A stretch of DNA of 37,444 nucleotides, taken from NCBI GenBank assembly GCA_964431495.1, contig CAYSJU010000018.1, forward strand, positions 1 to 37,444. Reading direction: 5' to 3'. Origin of the DNA: CAYSJU01 sp964431495. GTDB lineage: Bacteria > Omnitrophota > Gorgyraeia > Tantalellales > Tantalellaceae. The notes beneath the pieces were generated by a model. It saw nothing but the letters and a program-made list of their open reading frames with translations, did no database searches and had not been told where the DNA came from. The position numbers and the translations under genes are program-made. This document shows positions 1 through 7,432 of the stretch, piece after piece. How positions within the stretch are numbered: position 1 is the first letter of the stretch; each line of letters begins with the position of its first letter.

Positions 1-3
1 GGG

Positions 4-35
4 TAAAAAGAAGGGGATGACAACACGTCATCCCC
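4..35 (-). terminator. intrinsic terminator after the 39-residue gene
   Basis: A perfect 9-bp stem (GGGGATGAC at 13-21, GTCATCCCC at 27-35) closes a 5-base loop. Read on the minus strand it is followed by a T-rich tract (TTCTTTTT, positions 12 to 5). It lies 48 bases after the stop codon of the 39-residue gene, in the right place to end the small two-gene transcript. This is a textbook Rho-independent layout. Confidence 0.85.
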
Positions 36-83
36 AATTCCGGAGAAAAATTAACAGCCTTTTCTGTCAATTCGTCCGGGTGA

Positions 84-203
84 CTAAAACTTTTTTGATA
101 TCATTTCGCAAATAACGAACTGCCCTTTGATGACCAAGAGCTTCCACATGGCCACCATGATCATCATCGAATGGAATAATTGCGTGGCAACTGTCTTCTT
201 CAT
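84..203 (-). CDS. 39-residue hydrophobic small protein, unknown function
   Basis: I do not recognise this protein. The start at 203 is chosen because its ATG overlaps the TGA of the upstream gene (ATGA) and is preceded by a strong AAGGAGG ribosome binding site eight bases away, which lies inside the end of the upstream gene. The product begins MKKTVATQLF, has a mostly hydrophobic middle (about residues 11-33, rich in Met, Val, Ile and Leu with one Lys-Leu-Leu and one Lys-Gly interruption) and ends Ser-Lys-Lys-Phe. A short membrane-associated peptide is possible but unproven. The frame continues upstream to 314 without a good ribosome binding site, so the longer version is less likely. A clear terminator follows. 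Coupling to the 124-residue gene implies that the two act together. Confidence 0.55.
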   Translation of the reverse strand: MKKTVATQLFHSMMIMVAMWKLLVIKGQFVICEMISKKF

Positions 204-574
204 CTTGCCTGCCTCCTTTCCATAGAAGCCATGTGTATTCGCAATGAATTCACATAGATGATCTTGAACGCGGTCAGTCCCTTGATCACATAAAACTCTC
301 CCAGAATTTTGCATAGTATCTTGTTCTCTCCCGTTCTTGAGTTAATGGTTTTTAAAATATGACACTGCTGCGCGGTGTTCTCAGAAACCCGTCTATTCCT
401 CACCCATTGCCTGAGGTTCTTTGATGTCGACGATTGGTGATGCGATTTTACAAAGTACTTGCATGCCCATTTTTTTGTGATGTTCGTCTTATAACGCGCA
501 TCTTTTTCTTCGATCGAGACCTCTTTTTTGCGGGGATTGTTCCCATCAATGGTCTTATAGACAAGTTCTTTCAT
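200..574 (-). CDS. 124-residue basic hypothetical protein
   Basis: I cannot assign a family. The ATG at 574 has an AGGAG ribosome binding site seven bases upstream, and a good sigma-70 promoter lies about 90 bases further up, so this looks like a real expressed gene. The product starts MKELVYKTIDGN, is rich in Lys, Arg, Ser and Asn, and has few acidic residues after about residue 30. The middle (about 30-60, ITKKWACKYF and NLRQWVRNRR) is strongly basic and would suit nucleic-acid contact. The part around 88-110 (GEFYVIKGLTAFKIIYV) is more hydrophobic. No signal peptide or cysteine cluster is visible. By eye the base composition is more AT-rich than the neighbouring operons, which would fit an orphan or acquired gene. 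It is translationally coupled to the 39-residue gene. Confidence 0.6.
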   Translation of the reverse strand: MKELVYKTIDGNNPRKKEVSIEEKDARYKTNITKKWACKYFVKSHHQSSTSKNLRQWVRNRRVSENTAQQCHILKTINSRTGENKILCKILGEFYVIKGLTAFKIIYVNSLRIHMASMERRQAR

Positions 575-595
575 ATCAGATCTCCTGATTGTTTA

Positions 596-610
596 TTCTT
601 TTTAAAAGAA
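596..610. promoter_or_regulatory. palindrome in the leader of the 124-residue gene
   Basis: TTCTTTT and AAAAGAA form a 7-bp inverted repeat around one central base, between the predicted transcription start (about 654) and the start codon at 574. It could be an operator or a small leader hairpin. AT-rich palindromes of this size also arise by chance, so this is a weak call. Confidence 0.25.
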
Positions 611-660
611 CTTAATAAGGTCTCTAAAAAAATACCCTTTCTGTACAGCTAACACAACCA

Positions 661-688
661 ATTATACTATTATTTAAGCGGAAAGCAA
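661..688 (-). promoter_or_regulatory. sigma-70 promoter of the two-gene unit
   Basis: On the minus strand there is TTGCTT at 688-683 as the -35 box, a 16-base spacer, and a perfect TATAAT at 666-661 as the -10 box. It sits between the plsY stop (715) and the 124-residue gene, giving a leader of about 80 bases. With the terminator at 4-35 this makes the two small genes a self-contained transcription unit. Confidence 0.7.
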
Positions 689-714
689 GGGAGTTTTTCT
701 GACTATTGTATTGT

Positions 715-1329
715 TTACAAGAGCTTTTTTTCCGTGCCTTGGATAAGTCTTTTTATGTTTTCTCTATGTCTGTAAATACCTATAATTGAAAAGATTGCGC
801 AAAATATTAAAAAATACAGATCACTGCCAAATGCAATAGCAAAAATCGGCAAAATAACTGCTACAACAATAGATGCCAGGGAAACATATCTCCATATCGC
901 GAAAACCAACATCCAGACACCCAAACACGCAAAAAGCACGGCCAACGAAAGCCCTGCCACAACACCTGCCATTGTGGCTACGCCCTTGCCTCCTTTGAAT
1001 CCAAGGAACACGGTCCATATGTGTCCGCATACTGCCGCGGCTCCGAGAAAAATGAGTATGTTGAAATGGTAATATGCGAGTGGCTCGGGAAGAAATTTCG
1101 CGAGATAGAACGGTATGAGCGTCACCGCGATAAGCCCCTTCAGAAAATCTATCACAAGGACGATGATGCCCTCCACTTTTCCAACAGTCCGGAAAACATT
1201 GGTCGCTCCGACATTCCCGCTTCCGTGCCTGCGGATATCAATACCTTTAAGGACCTTGCCGAAAATATACGCGGTCGGGATAGAACCCAAAAGATATGCC
1301 AGTATTATCGCCGGGATAATGTATATCAT
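715..1329 (-). CDS. plsY: glycerol-3-phosphate acyltransferase PlsY
   Basis: Inner-membrane enzyme that transfers the acyl group from acyl phosphate to glycerol 3-phosphate, the first step of phospholipid synthesis. The 204-residue product is the normal family size and has about five hydrophobic segments. The family motifs are visible: GSGNVGATN near residue 37 and GFKGGKGVAT near residue 111, which bind the glycerol phosphate and phosphate groups. The start ATG overlaps the der stop by one base (TAATG), with AAGGAG upstream. It is the last gene of the lepA-lepB-pgsA-der-plsY run and shares the lipid theme with pgsA. PlsX, its usual acyl-phosphate supplier, is not in the window. Confidence 0.96.
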   Translation of the reverse strand: MIYIIPAIILAYLLGSIPTAYIFGKVLKGIDIRRHGSGNVGATNVFRTVGKVEGIIVLVIDFLKGLIAVTLIPFYLAKFLPEPLAYYHFNILIFLGAAAVCGHIWTVFLGFKGGKGVATMAGVVAGLSLAVLFACLGVWMLVFAIWRYVSLASIVVAVILPIFAIAFGSDLYFLIFCAIFSIIGIYRHRENIKRLIQGTEKKLL

Positions 1330-2672
1330 TACTTCTCCTTCCTTGAACCTCTTATCTTTATTGTGACCGCTATCCCTTTGAGCGGGAGATTGTCCCGCAG
1401 CATGTTTTCAATAAAACTCAGATGCGACTGGAGCACTGCCGCGGGATCATTGACGAAAACCGTAAATCTTACCGGACGGTGACCGGTCTGGGTTATATAG
1501 AGAAAATTCGGTCTTTTCTTTCTCCTCGGGACCGGCACGCCAGAAGGATCATACTGCTTGAAAAGCTTGTTCAGAAAAGGCGTTGGGACCTTCTGGTCAA
1601 GGTTCGCGTCCAGGACTTTTACCATGGAAAGACTTTTAAGCACGTTCTTTCCCGTCAGGGCCGAGACAAAATAGATCGGGTACATCCTGAGCCTGCTGGA
1701 AGAGTATACCATGTGTCTGGCATACTCTTCCATCGCAACTCCATTCTCGGCCTCTTGGGACAGGTCCCATTTGTTGACAAGTATCAAACAGGCCTTTCCG
1801 CACTCCTCGATAAGATCCAGGATGCCGATGTCATCCCTTGTCGCGCCGTCCGCCGCGTCCACCAGAAGGACCACAACATCAGCTCTCCTGATAGATTGCT
1901 TAGAACGCATAACGCTGAAAGTGTCCACTGCGGTCTTTATTTTTCTTTTGTGACGGATGCCGGCGGTATCTATAAGCATATAATTATCACCGTCATAGCT
2001 GAAAAACGTATCAATAGAATCTCTCGTGGTGCCCGGGGTGTCATTGACGATCACGCGTTCTGTGTCCAGCAGCTTGTTGACAAAAGAGGATTTTCCTACG
2101 TTTGGCCTGCCCACAACAGCGATCTTCAGCCGCTTTTCGTCCTCTTCCTGTCCTTCCAGGAGATCTGTCGCGGCCGCAAGTACGTTCTTTTTAAGGCCGT
2201 CCATTCCCCTCCTGTGCAGGCAGGAGACCGGGGTCGGGTCCCCGAACCCCAGCTGGTAAAATTCGACCGCGGCATTCTGCAAGCTGCTATTATCCGCCTT
2301 GTTCACTGCCAGCACTACTGGCTTGTTGAATTTTCTCAGGATCTTCGTCACTTCCCTGTCAGCCGGGGACACGCCTTCGATAACGTCCGTCACCATGACC
2401 AGAACTGACGCCTCTTCCACCGCGCGGTATATCTGTTCCCTTATCTGCGATGAAAGGACGTTTTTGTCTTCGGCTGAAAAACCGCCTGTATCAACGATCT
2501 TGAAACTGTATTTGCCGATCCTTATGACGGCTTCAACCCTGTCGCGGGTGGTCCCTGACTGCTCCACCACGACCGCCCTTCTCTCTCCAAGCAGCCAGTT
2601 AAAGAGGGATGACTTGCCTACGTTGGGCCTGCCCACGATACATACAGCCGGAATGCGCTCATAACCTTCCAT
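1329..2672 (-). CDS. der: ribosome assembly GTPase Der (EngA)
   Basis: Essential double GTPase that helps mature the 50S ribosomal subunit. Two tandem G domains are plain: P-loop GRPNVGKS at residues 14-21 with DTGG at 61-64 and NKAD at 124-127, then a second P-loop GRPNVGKS at 188-195 with later DTAG and NKWD. A KH-like C-terminal domain completes the 447-residue protein, a normal length. The start lies 14 bases inside the end of pgsA in another frame, and a GGGGAG element about 11 bases upstream may serve ribosome binding. The stop overlaps the plsY start. The second domain is followed by a basic tail ending GSRKEK, as is common for Der. Confidence 0.97.
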   Translation of the reverse strand: MEGYERIPAVCIVGRPNVGKSSLFNWLLGERRAVVVEQSGTTRDRVEAVIRIGKYSFKIVDTGGFSAEDKNVLSSQIREQIYRAVEEASVLVMVTDVIEGVSPADREVTKILRKFNKPVVLAVNKADNSSLQNAAVEFYQLGFGDPTPVSCLHRRGMDGLKKNVLAAATDLLEGQEEDEKRLKIAVVGRPNVGKSSFVNKLLDTERVIVNDTPGTTRDSIDTFFSYDGDNYMLIDTAGIRHKRKIKTAVDTFSVMRSKQSIRRADVVVLLVDAADGATRDDIGILDLIEECGKACLILVNKWDLSQEAENGVAMEEYARHMVYSSSRLRMYPIYFVSALTGKNVLKSLSMVKVLDANLDQKVPTPFLNKLFKQYDPSGVPVPRRKKRPNFLYITQTGHRPVRFTVFVNDPAAVLQSHLSFIENMLRDNLPLKGIAVTIKIRGSRKEK

Positions 2673-3192
2673 TTATCTGTCTGCTCCCCAGCCTGAGATA
2701 ATCCAGCCCGGAAACAACAGTGAACACCACCGTTGTATTCCAGACCAAGTTCGAGTAAACAAAGCGTAAAAGCACGAGAATGATGGTGACCATCTGCAGG
2801 AACGTGGTTATTTTACCCAGGATGGTCGGCTTAATGTCTATTGTCCCGGTAAGCAGATATATCATGACCGTGCCCAGCAGTATGAGGACGTCCCTGCTTA
2901 TGATTATCAGCGGAACATAGATGGGCATTTTAATATAGGCCGGCAGTCCGCTTACCAGACTGAAACACAGGAAAGCGCTCCCGAGGAGCATCTTGTCCGC
3001 GAGCGGGTCCATAACCGTGCCAAATCGCGTTTTCTGGTTCCATGTCCTCGCTATATATCCGTCCAGGCCGTCGCTTACCGCCGCGACCAGGAATATCACA
3101 AAAGCTATGTTCAGCCGGTGATACAGTATGACCAGTATGAAAACGGGAACGAGGATTATTCTCAAAATAGTCAATCGATTAGCTATGTTCAT
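2659..3192 (-). CDS. pgsA: CDP-diacylglycerol-glycerol-3-phosphate 3-phosphatidyltransferase
   Basis: Membrane enzyme that makes phosphatidylglycerol phosphate from CDP-diacylglycerol and glycerol 3-phosphate. The CDP-alcohol phosphotransferase signature is complete: DGLDGYIAR, then G-T-V-M-D-P-L-A-D after a short spacer. The 177 residues form several hydrophobic helices, typical for PgsA. Phosphatidylserine synthase shares this motif, but the N-terminus (MNIANRLTILRI) and the size fit PgsA better. I see no strong Shine-Dalgarno sequence before the ATG at 3192. The 27 bases to the lepB stop are almost filled by a palindromic repeat, so the initiation region is unusual. The gene overlaps der by 14 bases. 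Confidence 0.93.
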   Translation of the reverse strand: MNIANRLTILRIILVPVFILVILYHRLNIAFVIFLVAAVSDGLDGYIARTWNQKTRFGTVMDPLADKMLLGSAFLCFSLVSGLPAYIKMPIYVPLIIISRDVLILLGTVMIYLLTGTIDIKPTILGKITTFLQMVTIILVLLRFVYSNLVWNTTVVFTVVSGLDYLRLGSRQINGRL

Positions 3193-3199
3193 AATGTAG

Positions 3200-3219
3200 G
3201 GGTCGGATTTATCCGACCC
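3200..3219. repeat. palindrome family A, copy 1 (lepB/pgsA junction)
   Basis: GGGTCGGAT and ATCCGACCC form a perfect 9-bp inverted repeat around TT. It directly touches the lepB TGA stop (3222-3220) and occupies nearly all of the 27-base gap before pgsA. The flanking GTAGG, seen here on the plus strand, is shared with other copies. Compared with the hisB copy the stem sequence differs at two positions on each arm, but pairing is kept. Confidence 0.8.
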
Positions 3220-3837
3220 TCAGCCCCCTTCCCGCAGCAACCGGATCCTGCGAATGGGCCAGTGAACGACAAACGCCCTTCCAACAATGTTCGTGTAAGG
3301 GACAAACCCCCAGTATCTCGAGTCCATGGAATTCGCGCTGTTATCCCCGAGCGCGAAAAAATGCCCTTCGGGAACGCGCACGGCCCCTCCTGTCCCGCCA
3401 TACTCGCCGCGGTTATAATAGAAAAAACGGTTCATGGGACTGGAGTCCAGTTTCTTCCCGTTGATGTACACGGTCCCGTCCTTTATCTCTACTTCATCCC
3501 CTTCCCCGGCGATATAGCGCTTGACCAGGAACTTTTTCTTTTCTACCGGAGAAAGGAAAACCACGATATCCCCGGTTTTTGGCTCTCTTATTTCAGGCAG
3601 CCGGAAATCCGTGAACGGTATCCTCGCTCCGTAAATGAATTTACTTACAAATATCCTGTCCCCGGGCTTCAGTGATGGGAACATGGAACTTGAAGGGATC
3701 TTGAACGGCTGTATTATGAAGGTCCTTATGAACAAAGCCAGGATAACGGCGAACAACACCGGCTTTATCCATTCGTCCCACCACCACTTCCATGTGACCG
3801 ATCTGATCTTTTCCTTTATCTTTTCTTTCAGCTTCAT
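3220..3837 (-). CDS. lepB: signal peptidase I
   Basis: Membrane-bound serine protease that removes signal peptides from exported proteins (family S26). It has one clear N-terminal membrane segment at about residues 26-43, then motif PSSSM with the likely nucleophile Ser51, and VKR with the likely general base Lys106. The box GDNSANSMDSR near residue 166 is also typical. The 205-residue length matches single-anchor signal peptidases. Its start overlaps the lepA stop in ATGA, so the two are translationally coupled; a lepA-lepB pairing is common in bacteria. The stop is followed at once by a palindromic repeat. Confidence 0.96.
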   Translation of the reverse strand: MKLKEKIKEKIRSVTWKWWWDEWIKPVLFAVILALFIRTFIIQPFKIPSSSMFPSLKPGDRIFVSKFIYGARIPFTDFRLPEIREPKTGDIVVFLSPVEKKKFLVKRYIAGEGDEVEIKDGTVYINGKKLDSSPMNRFFYYNRGEYGGTGGAVRVPEGHFFALGDNSANSMDSRYWGFVPYTNIVGRAFVVHWPIRRIRLLREGG

Positions 3838-5633
3838 GTCACCCTCATCGCCTTTAAGAACGCCTCTTTTGGTACTTCCACCCTGCCTATCCGCCTCATC
3901 TTCTTTTTACCCTCCTTCTGTTTTTCCCAGAGCTTTCTCTTTCTCGTTATATCTCCGCCGTAGCATTTCCCGGTCACGTGTTTTTTCAGCGCCGAAAGAT
4001 TCTCGCGCGCGAGGATGTTCCCTCCCACGGCGGCCTGCAGTGCGATCTTGAAGAGATGCCTCGGGATTGTCTCCTTGAGCCTCTTTACCAGTTCCGTCCC
4101 TTTCTCCCTGGCCTTTTCCCTGTGGACCATCGAGGAAAGCGCGTCACACGGTTCCGTGTTAATCAATATTTCCAACTTTACTATATCGGACTTCCTGTAC
4201 CCGATAAATTCGTAATCCAGCGAACCATACCCCTGGGTGGAAGATTTTATCTTATCGTAAAAATCCACTACGATCTCCGATAAAGGCAAATTGTACGTGA
4301 GCTGGATCTTCGTCGGATCAAGGTATTTTGTGCTGACGAATTCCCCTCTTTTATTCTCGCACAGCTGCATGATGCTGCCTATAGAATCGCTCGGGGCTAT
4401 TACGTAACATCGAACGAACGGCTCTTCCACGAACTCGATCTTCTCGCTGTCCGGATATTTCGTGGGGTTATCTATCTCCCTCAGGTCCTCACCACGCACC
4501 TTTATCCTGTAGTTCACGCTTGGGCTGGTCACGATAAGGTCCAGGCCGAATTCCCTTTCCAGCCGTTCCTGAACGATTTCCAAGTGCAGAAGCCCCAGAA
4601 AACCGCACCTGAAACCGAAACCGAGCGCGGCCGAGGTTTCGGGCTCGTAGATAAAAGAAGGATCTGACAGCCGCAGCTTTTCTATGGCGCCTTTCAGATT
4701 TTCGTAATCCTCGTTGGAAACGGGATATATGCCGCTGTACACCATGGGTTTTATCTTTTTGTACCCCGGGAGGGATTTTTTCGCGGGTTTTTTCAGATCT
4801 GTTATGGTATCACCCACCTGGACCTCGCTGGCGTTCTTGATGTTGCATATAATATACCCGACTTCACCGCAGTCCAGACTGGCCACAACGGTCTCCTCCG
4901 GAGCAAATATCCCAACTTCCTTCACCTCGTGTTTTGTCCTCCTATTCATCATCTCGACCTGCATGCCGGCTGCTATCTGCCCGTTCATAACGCGCACATA
5001 AATTATAACCCCCCTGTATACATCGTAAGCGGAATCGAATATCAGCGCCTGCAGGGGTTTGTCCGGCTCGCCGGTCGGGTGAGGGATCCTGCCCACTATT
5101 GCCTCGAGCACTTCTTCCGTGCCCATCCCCTCCTTGGCGCTTGTCAATATTATCTCGCTTTCATCAGACCCCAACACGTCCAGCATCTGGTGCTTTACCT
5201 CTTCAATGCGCGCGCTTTTCAGGTCTATCTTGTTTATGATCGGGATAAGTTTGAGGTCGTGTTCCATGGCCAGATACAGGTTGGCAATTGTCTGGGCTTC
5301 AACGCCCTGGACAGCGTCAACAAGAAGAAGCGCGCCCTCGCACGCGGCGATCGTCTTGGACACTTCATAGGAAAAATCAACATGGCCGGGCGTATCTATA
5401 AGGTTCAGGTAATAAGTCTTTCCGTCCCTTGCTTTGTATTCGATCTTCACCGCGCTGGACTTTATGGTTATACCTCTTTCCCTTTCAAGATCCATATCGT
5501 CGAGGAACTGGTCTCGAAACCCCCTTTTGTCCACGGTATCCGTCACCTGTATCATGCGATCCGCCAGGGTGGATTTGCCATGGTCTATGTGCGCTATAAT
5601 GCAAAAATTTCTTATCTTCTCGATCTTATCCAT
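3834..5633 (-). CDS. lepA: elongation factor 4 (LepA) GTPase
   Basis: Ribosome-associated translational GTPase that acts on stalled or mis-translocated ribosomes. The 599-residue protein has the P-loop AHIDHGKST at residues 14-22, a DTPGH motif, an NKID motif, and the LepA-specific C-terminal region ending in KRLKET...KRKLWEKQKEGKKKMRR-type basic sequence, which separates it from EF-G. The length is normal. The upstream side (higher coordinates) is repeat DNA and the assembly gap, and no strong Shine-Dalgarno sequence is visible before the ATG at 5633, so the promoter may lie in unassembled sequence. It heads the lepA-lepB-pgsA-der-plsY run. Confidence 0.97.
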   Translation of the reverse strand: MDKIEKIRNFCIIAHIDHGKSTLADRMIQVTDTVDKRGFRDQFLDDMDLERERGITIKSSAVKIEYKARDGKTYYLNLIDTPGHVDFSYEVSKTIAACEGALLLVDAVQGVEAQTIANLYLAMEHDLKLIPIINKIDLKSARIEEVKHQMLDVLGSDESEIILTSAKEGMGTEEVLEAIVGRIPHPTGEPDKPLQALIFDSAYDVYRGVIIYVRVMNGQIAAGMQVEMMNRRTKHEVKEVGIFAPEETVVASLDCGEVGYIICNIKNASEVQVGDTITDLKKPAKKSLPGYKKIKPMVYSGIYPVSNEDYENLKGAIEKLRLSDPSFIYEPETSAALGFGFRCGFLGLLHLEIVQERLEREFGLDLIVTSPSVNYRIKVRGEDLREIDNPTKYPDSEKIEFVEEPFVRCYVIAPSDSIGSIMQLCENKRGEFVSTKYLDPTKIQLTYNLPLSEIVVDFYDKIKSSTQGYGSLDYEFIGYRKSDIVKLEILINTEPCDALSSMVHREKAREKGTELVKRLKETIPRHLFKIALQAAVGGNILARENLSALKKHVTGKCYGGDITRKRKLWEKQKEGKKKMRRIGRVEVPKEAFLKAMRVT

Positions 5634-5654
5634 TGTTTTGGCTCACTCGTTTCG

Positions 5655-5703
5655 GCCTCGCCCGGAGGGCTCGGCATTTCCTCGGACATTTCGTCCTCGG
5701 TCG
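5655..5703. repeat. 49-bp direct repeat, left of the gap
   Basis: These 49 bases are identical to 5804-5852 on the other side of the N run. They are GC-rich with internal structure: TCCTCGG appears twice, GGAC and GTCC can pair around ATTTC, and CCC and GGG can pair around GGA. The copy ends exactly where the N run starts. It is either a true tandem or dispersed repeat, or the shared k-mer end of two contigs. Confidence 0.85.
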
Positions 5704-5803
5704 NNNNNNNNNNNNNNNNNNNNNNNNNNNNNNNNNNNNNNNNNNNNNNNNNNNNNNNNNNNNNNNNNNNNNNNNNNNNNNNNNNNNNNNNNNNNNNNNN
5801 NNN
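5704..5803. other. assembly gap of 100 N
   Basis: Exactly 100 undefined bases, the usual placeholder for a gap of unknown size. It lies in the spacer between the pgm stop (5923) and the lepA start (5633). Apart from this gap, that 289-base stretch holds only repeat sequence. Confidence 0.99.
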
Positions 5804-5852
5804 GCCTCGCCCGGAGGGCTCGGCATTTCCTCGGACATTTCGTCCTCGGTCG
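5804..5852. repeat. 49-bp direct repeat, right of the gap
   Basis: Identical to 5655-5703 and begins on the first base after the N run. It continues into a CGTT-rich stretch and then into the inverted repeat at 5868-5925. Confidence 0.85.
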
Positions 5853-5867
5853 TTCGTTCGCTCGGGA

Positions 5868-5925
5868 TAAATTCGCGCTTATGATTTACTCGCACTATCG
5901 TGTTCGTAAATCATGCGCTCATTTA
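5868..5925. repeat. long imperfect inverted repeat at the pgm stop
   Basis: Three paired blocks are visible: TAAAT with ATTTA, GCGC (5875-5878) with GCGC (5915-5918), and ATGATTTAC (5881-5889) with GTAAATCAT (5906-5914). They are separated by 2-base mismatches or bulges around a 16-base loop. The outer right arm contains the TAA stop of the phosphohexomutase gene (5925-5923). There is no T tract, so it does not look like a plain terminator. Confidence 0.75.
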
Positions 5926-7347
5926 CATTAATGAGAAAGCGTATTTTCCCCCGAAGTCAATATACTGCTTGGACTTCTTTTTTGAAGATGTCTCGGTGTA
6001 TATCCTCAGCTTCGGTTCAGTGCCTGACAGCCTGAGAAGCAGCCAGCTCCCGTCGTCACAGATGAACTTATCTCCGTCAGTGTCATTTATCTCAACTACG
6101 CGCCTGTTCAATATTTTTGTGAGTGGTTTTTTCTTCATGCCCGTAACGAGCTTTTTTCTCTTGGATGCGGGGAAACTAACGTCTTCCCTTTCATAAACAA
6201 AGCTCCCGTATTTTTTGTCCATCCATTTAAGGATATCCTTGAGCGGTTTCTTCATGCTGACCATCATCTCCATTATGAGTAGCGACGTCAGAAAACCGTC
6301 CCTTTCGGGTATGTAGTTCTCGAACCCGATACCGCCCGTCTCTTCGCCAGCGATGAGGATATGTTTTTTCACCATCAACGCACAGATGTATTTGAAACCC
6401 ACGGGCGTCTCATAATGCCTGATGCCGAACTCCTTGCAGATCTTTTTTATAAGGTCGGTCCCGCAAACGGTCTGGACAACGCCACCGCGCCTGTGCCTGT
6501 TCATCAAAAGATGCAGGAGAAGCAGCGACATCACCTTGTGCCCCGAAAGTATATTGCCGCCGCTGTCTATGATAGCGACGCGGTCAGCATCGCCGTCCGT
6601 AGCTATGCCGAGGTCATACTTTTCCTTTTTCACGCGCTTCATCAGTTCCTGCAGGTTGTATTCGTTCGGTTCAGGCGGCCTGCCCTTAAACCCCGGGTTT
6701 ATTTCGGCGTTCATGTAGTTCACTTTTATGCTCGTATTCTTCAGGAGCTCCCCGAGATGCGTGCAGCCGGCGCCGTTCATGGAATCAACAAGGACCTTCA
6801 GCCTTGCCTTTTTCAGTTTTCTCATATCCGTATATTTTTTTATGAACTTCAGCTGGTCGGATATGATGTCCTTTTTGACTATCATTCCCTTTTTCATGGC
6901 CTTTTCCAGCGGCATGCACTTCACCTTACTTCTGTGAAGGCGCTTCTCAATAGCGCCGATGATATCGCCGGCAGCTGAACCGCCGAAGTATCCTTTGTAT
7001 TTCACACCGTTATACTGGGCCGGGTTATGGCTCGCTGTGATCATGACACCGCCGGTCAGTCTGTTCTTCTTGATATAATAGCTGATTGACGGCGTGGGGC
7101 ACGGTTCGTCGGACAGGACTGACCTGATCCCGTTCGCCGCGAAGACACACGCGGTTATCTCCGCGTATTTGTCCGAGAGGAACCGCGTGTCATAGCCTAT
7201 AGCGGTCTTCCGCTTTTTGTAGATCGGCTCCCTCCTGGATTTGATGAAATCCGCCATCGCCTGCGCCACAATGGCAACATTATCAAAGGTGAAATCGTCG
7301 CTGATAACAGCTCTCCATCCATCGGTCCCAAAAACAATCTTTGCCAT
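5923..7347 (-). CDS. phosphoglucomutase/phosphomannomutase family protein
   Basis: Cytoplasmic alpha-D-phosphohexomutase that moves phosphate between C1 and C6 of a hexose, feeding nucleotide-sugar or glycogen synthesis. All four family sites are present: catalytic phosphoserine loop TASHNP with Ser106, metal loop DGDADR at about 251-256, sugar-binding GEETGG, and phosphate-binding RLSGTEPKLRIY near the C-terminus. From the chosen start the product has 474 residues, normal for the family. I chose ATG 7347 (MAKIVFGTDGWR) because AAAGGGGG lies just upstream; a start seven codons earlier would place that site inside the gene. Whether glucose or mannose is preferred cannot be read from sequence. 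The stop lies inside an inverted repeat. Confidence 0.92.
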   Translation of the reverse strand: MAKIVFGTDGWRAVISDDFTFDNVAIVAQAMADFIKSRREPIYKKRKTAIGYDTRFLSDKYAEITACVFAANGIRSVLSDEPCPTPSISYYIKKNRLTGGVMITASHNPAQYNGVKYKGYFGGSAAGDIIGAIEKRLHRSKVKCMPLEKAMKKGMIVKKDIISDQLKFIKKYTDMRKLKKARLKVLVDSMNGAGCTHLGELLKNTSIKVNYMNAEINPGFKGRPPEPNEYNLQELMKRVKKEKYDLGIATDGDADRVAIIDSGGNILSGHKVMSLLLLHLLMNRHRRGGVVQTVCGTDLIKKICKEFGIRHYETPVGFKYICALMVKKHILIAGEETGGIGFENYIPERDGFLTSLLIMEMMVSMKKPLKDILKWMDKKYGSFVYEREDVSFPASKRKKLVTGMKKKPLTKILNRRVVEINDTDGDKFICDDGSWLLLRLSGTEPKLRIYTETSSKKKSKQYIDFGGKYAFSLM

Positions 7348-7372
7348 TTCTTTCCCCCTTTTTAACAACTTT

Positions 7373-7396
7373 GGGCTCGTTAGATCGAACCACTAC
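7373..7396. repeat. palindrome family A, decayed copy
   Basis: On the minus strand this reads GTAGTGGTTCGAT, then a degraded right arm CTAACGAGCCC. A 6-bp stem with one G-T wobble remains. The GTAG prefix matches the hisF and hisB copies. It lies in the rpe-pgm spacer, in tandem with the next copy. Confidence 0.55.
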
Positions 7397-7409
7397 GATC
7401 AACTTCTAT

Positions 7410-7429
7410 GGGTCGGATAAATCAAACCC
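7410..7429. repeat. palindrome family A, partly decayed copy
   Basis: GGGTCGGAT and ATCAAACCC flank AA. The left arm matches the lepB-type stem and the right arm matches the hisB-type stem, so two central stem positions no longer pair as Watson-Crick. It begins three bases after the rpe TAA stop. Confidence 0.6.
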
Positions 7430-7432
7430 GAA

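Noticed and set aside
1422..2408. Long plus-strand open frame of 328 codons opposite der.
   Set aside because: It lies entirely antisense to a clear Der protein with both G domains, shows no recognisable family, and has no ribosome site or promoter. It reflects codon bias of the real gene.
5626..5931. Open frames running through the N run between pgm and lepA.
   Set aside because: They are artefacts of translating undefined bases and repeat sequence; nothing recognisable is encoded on either side.
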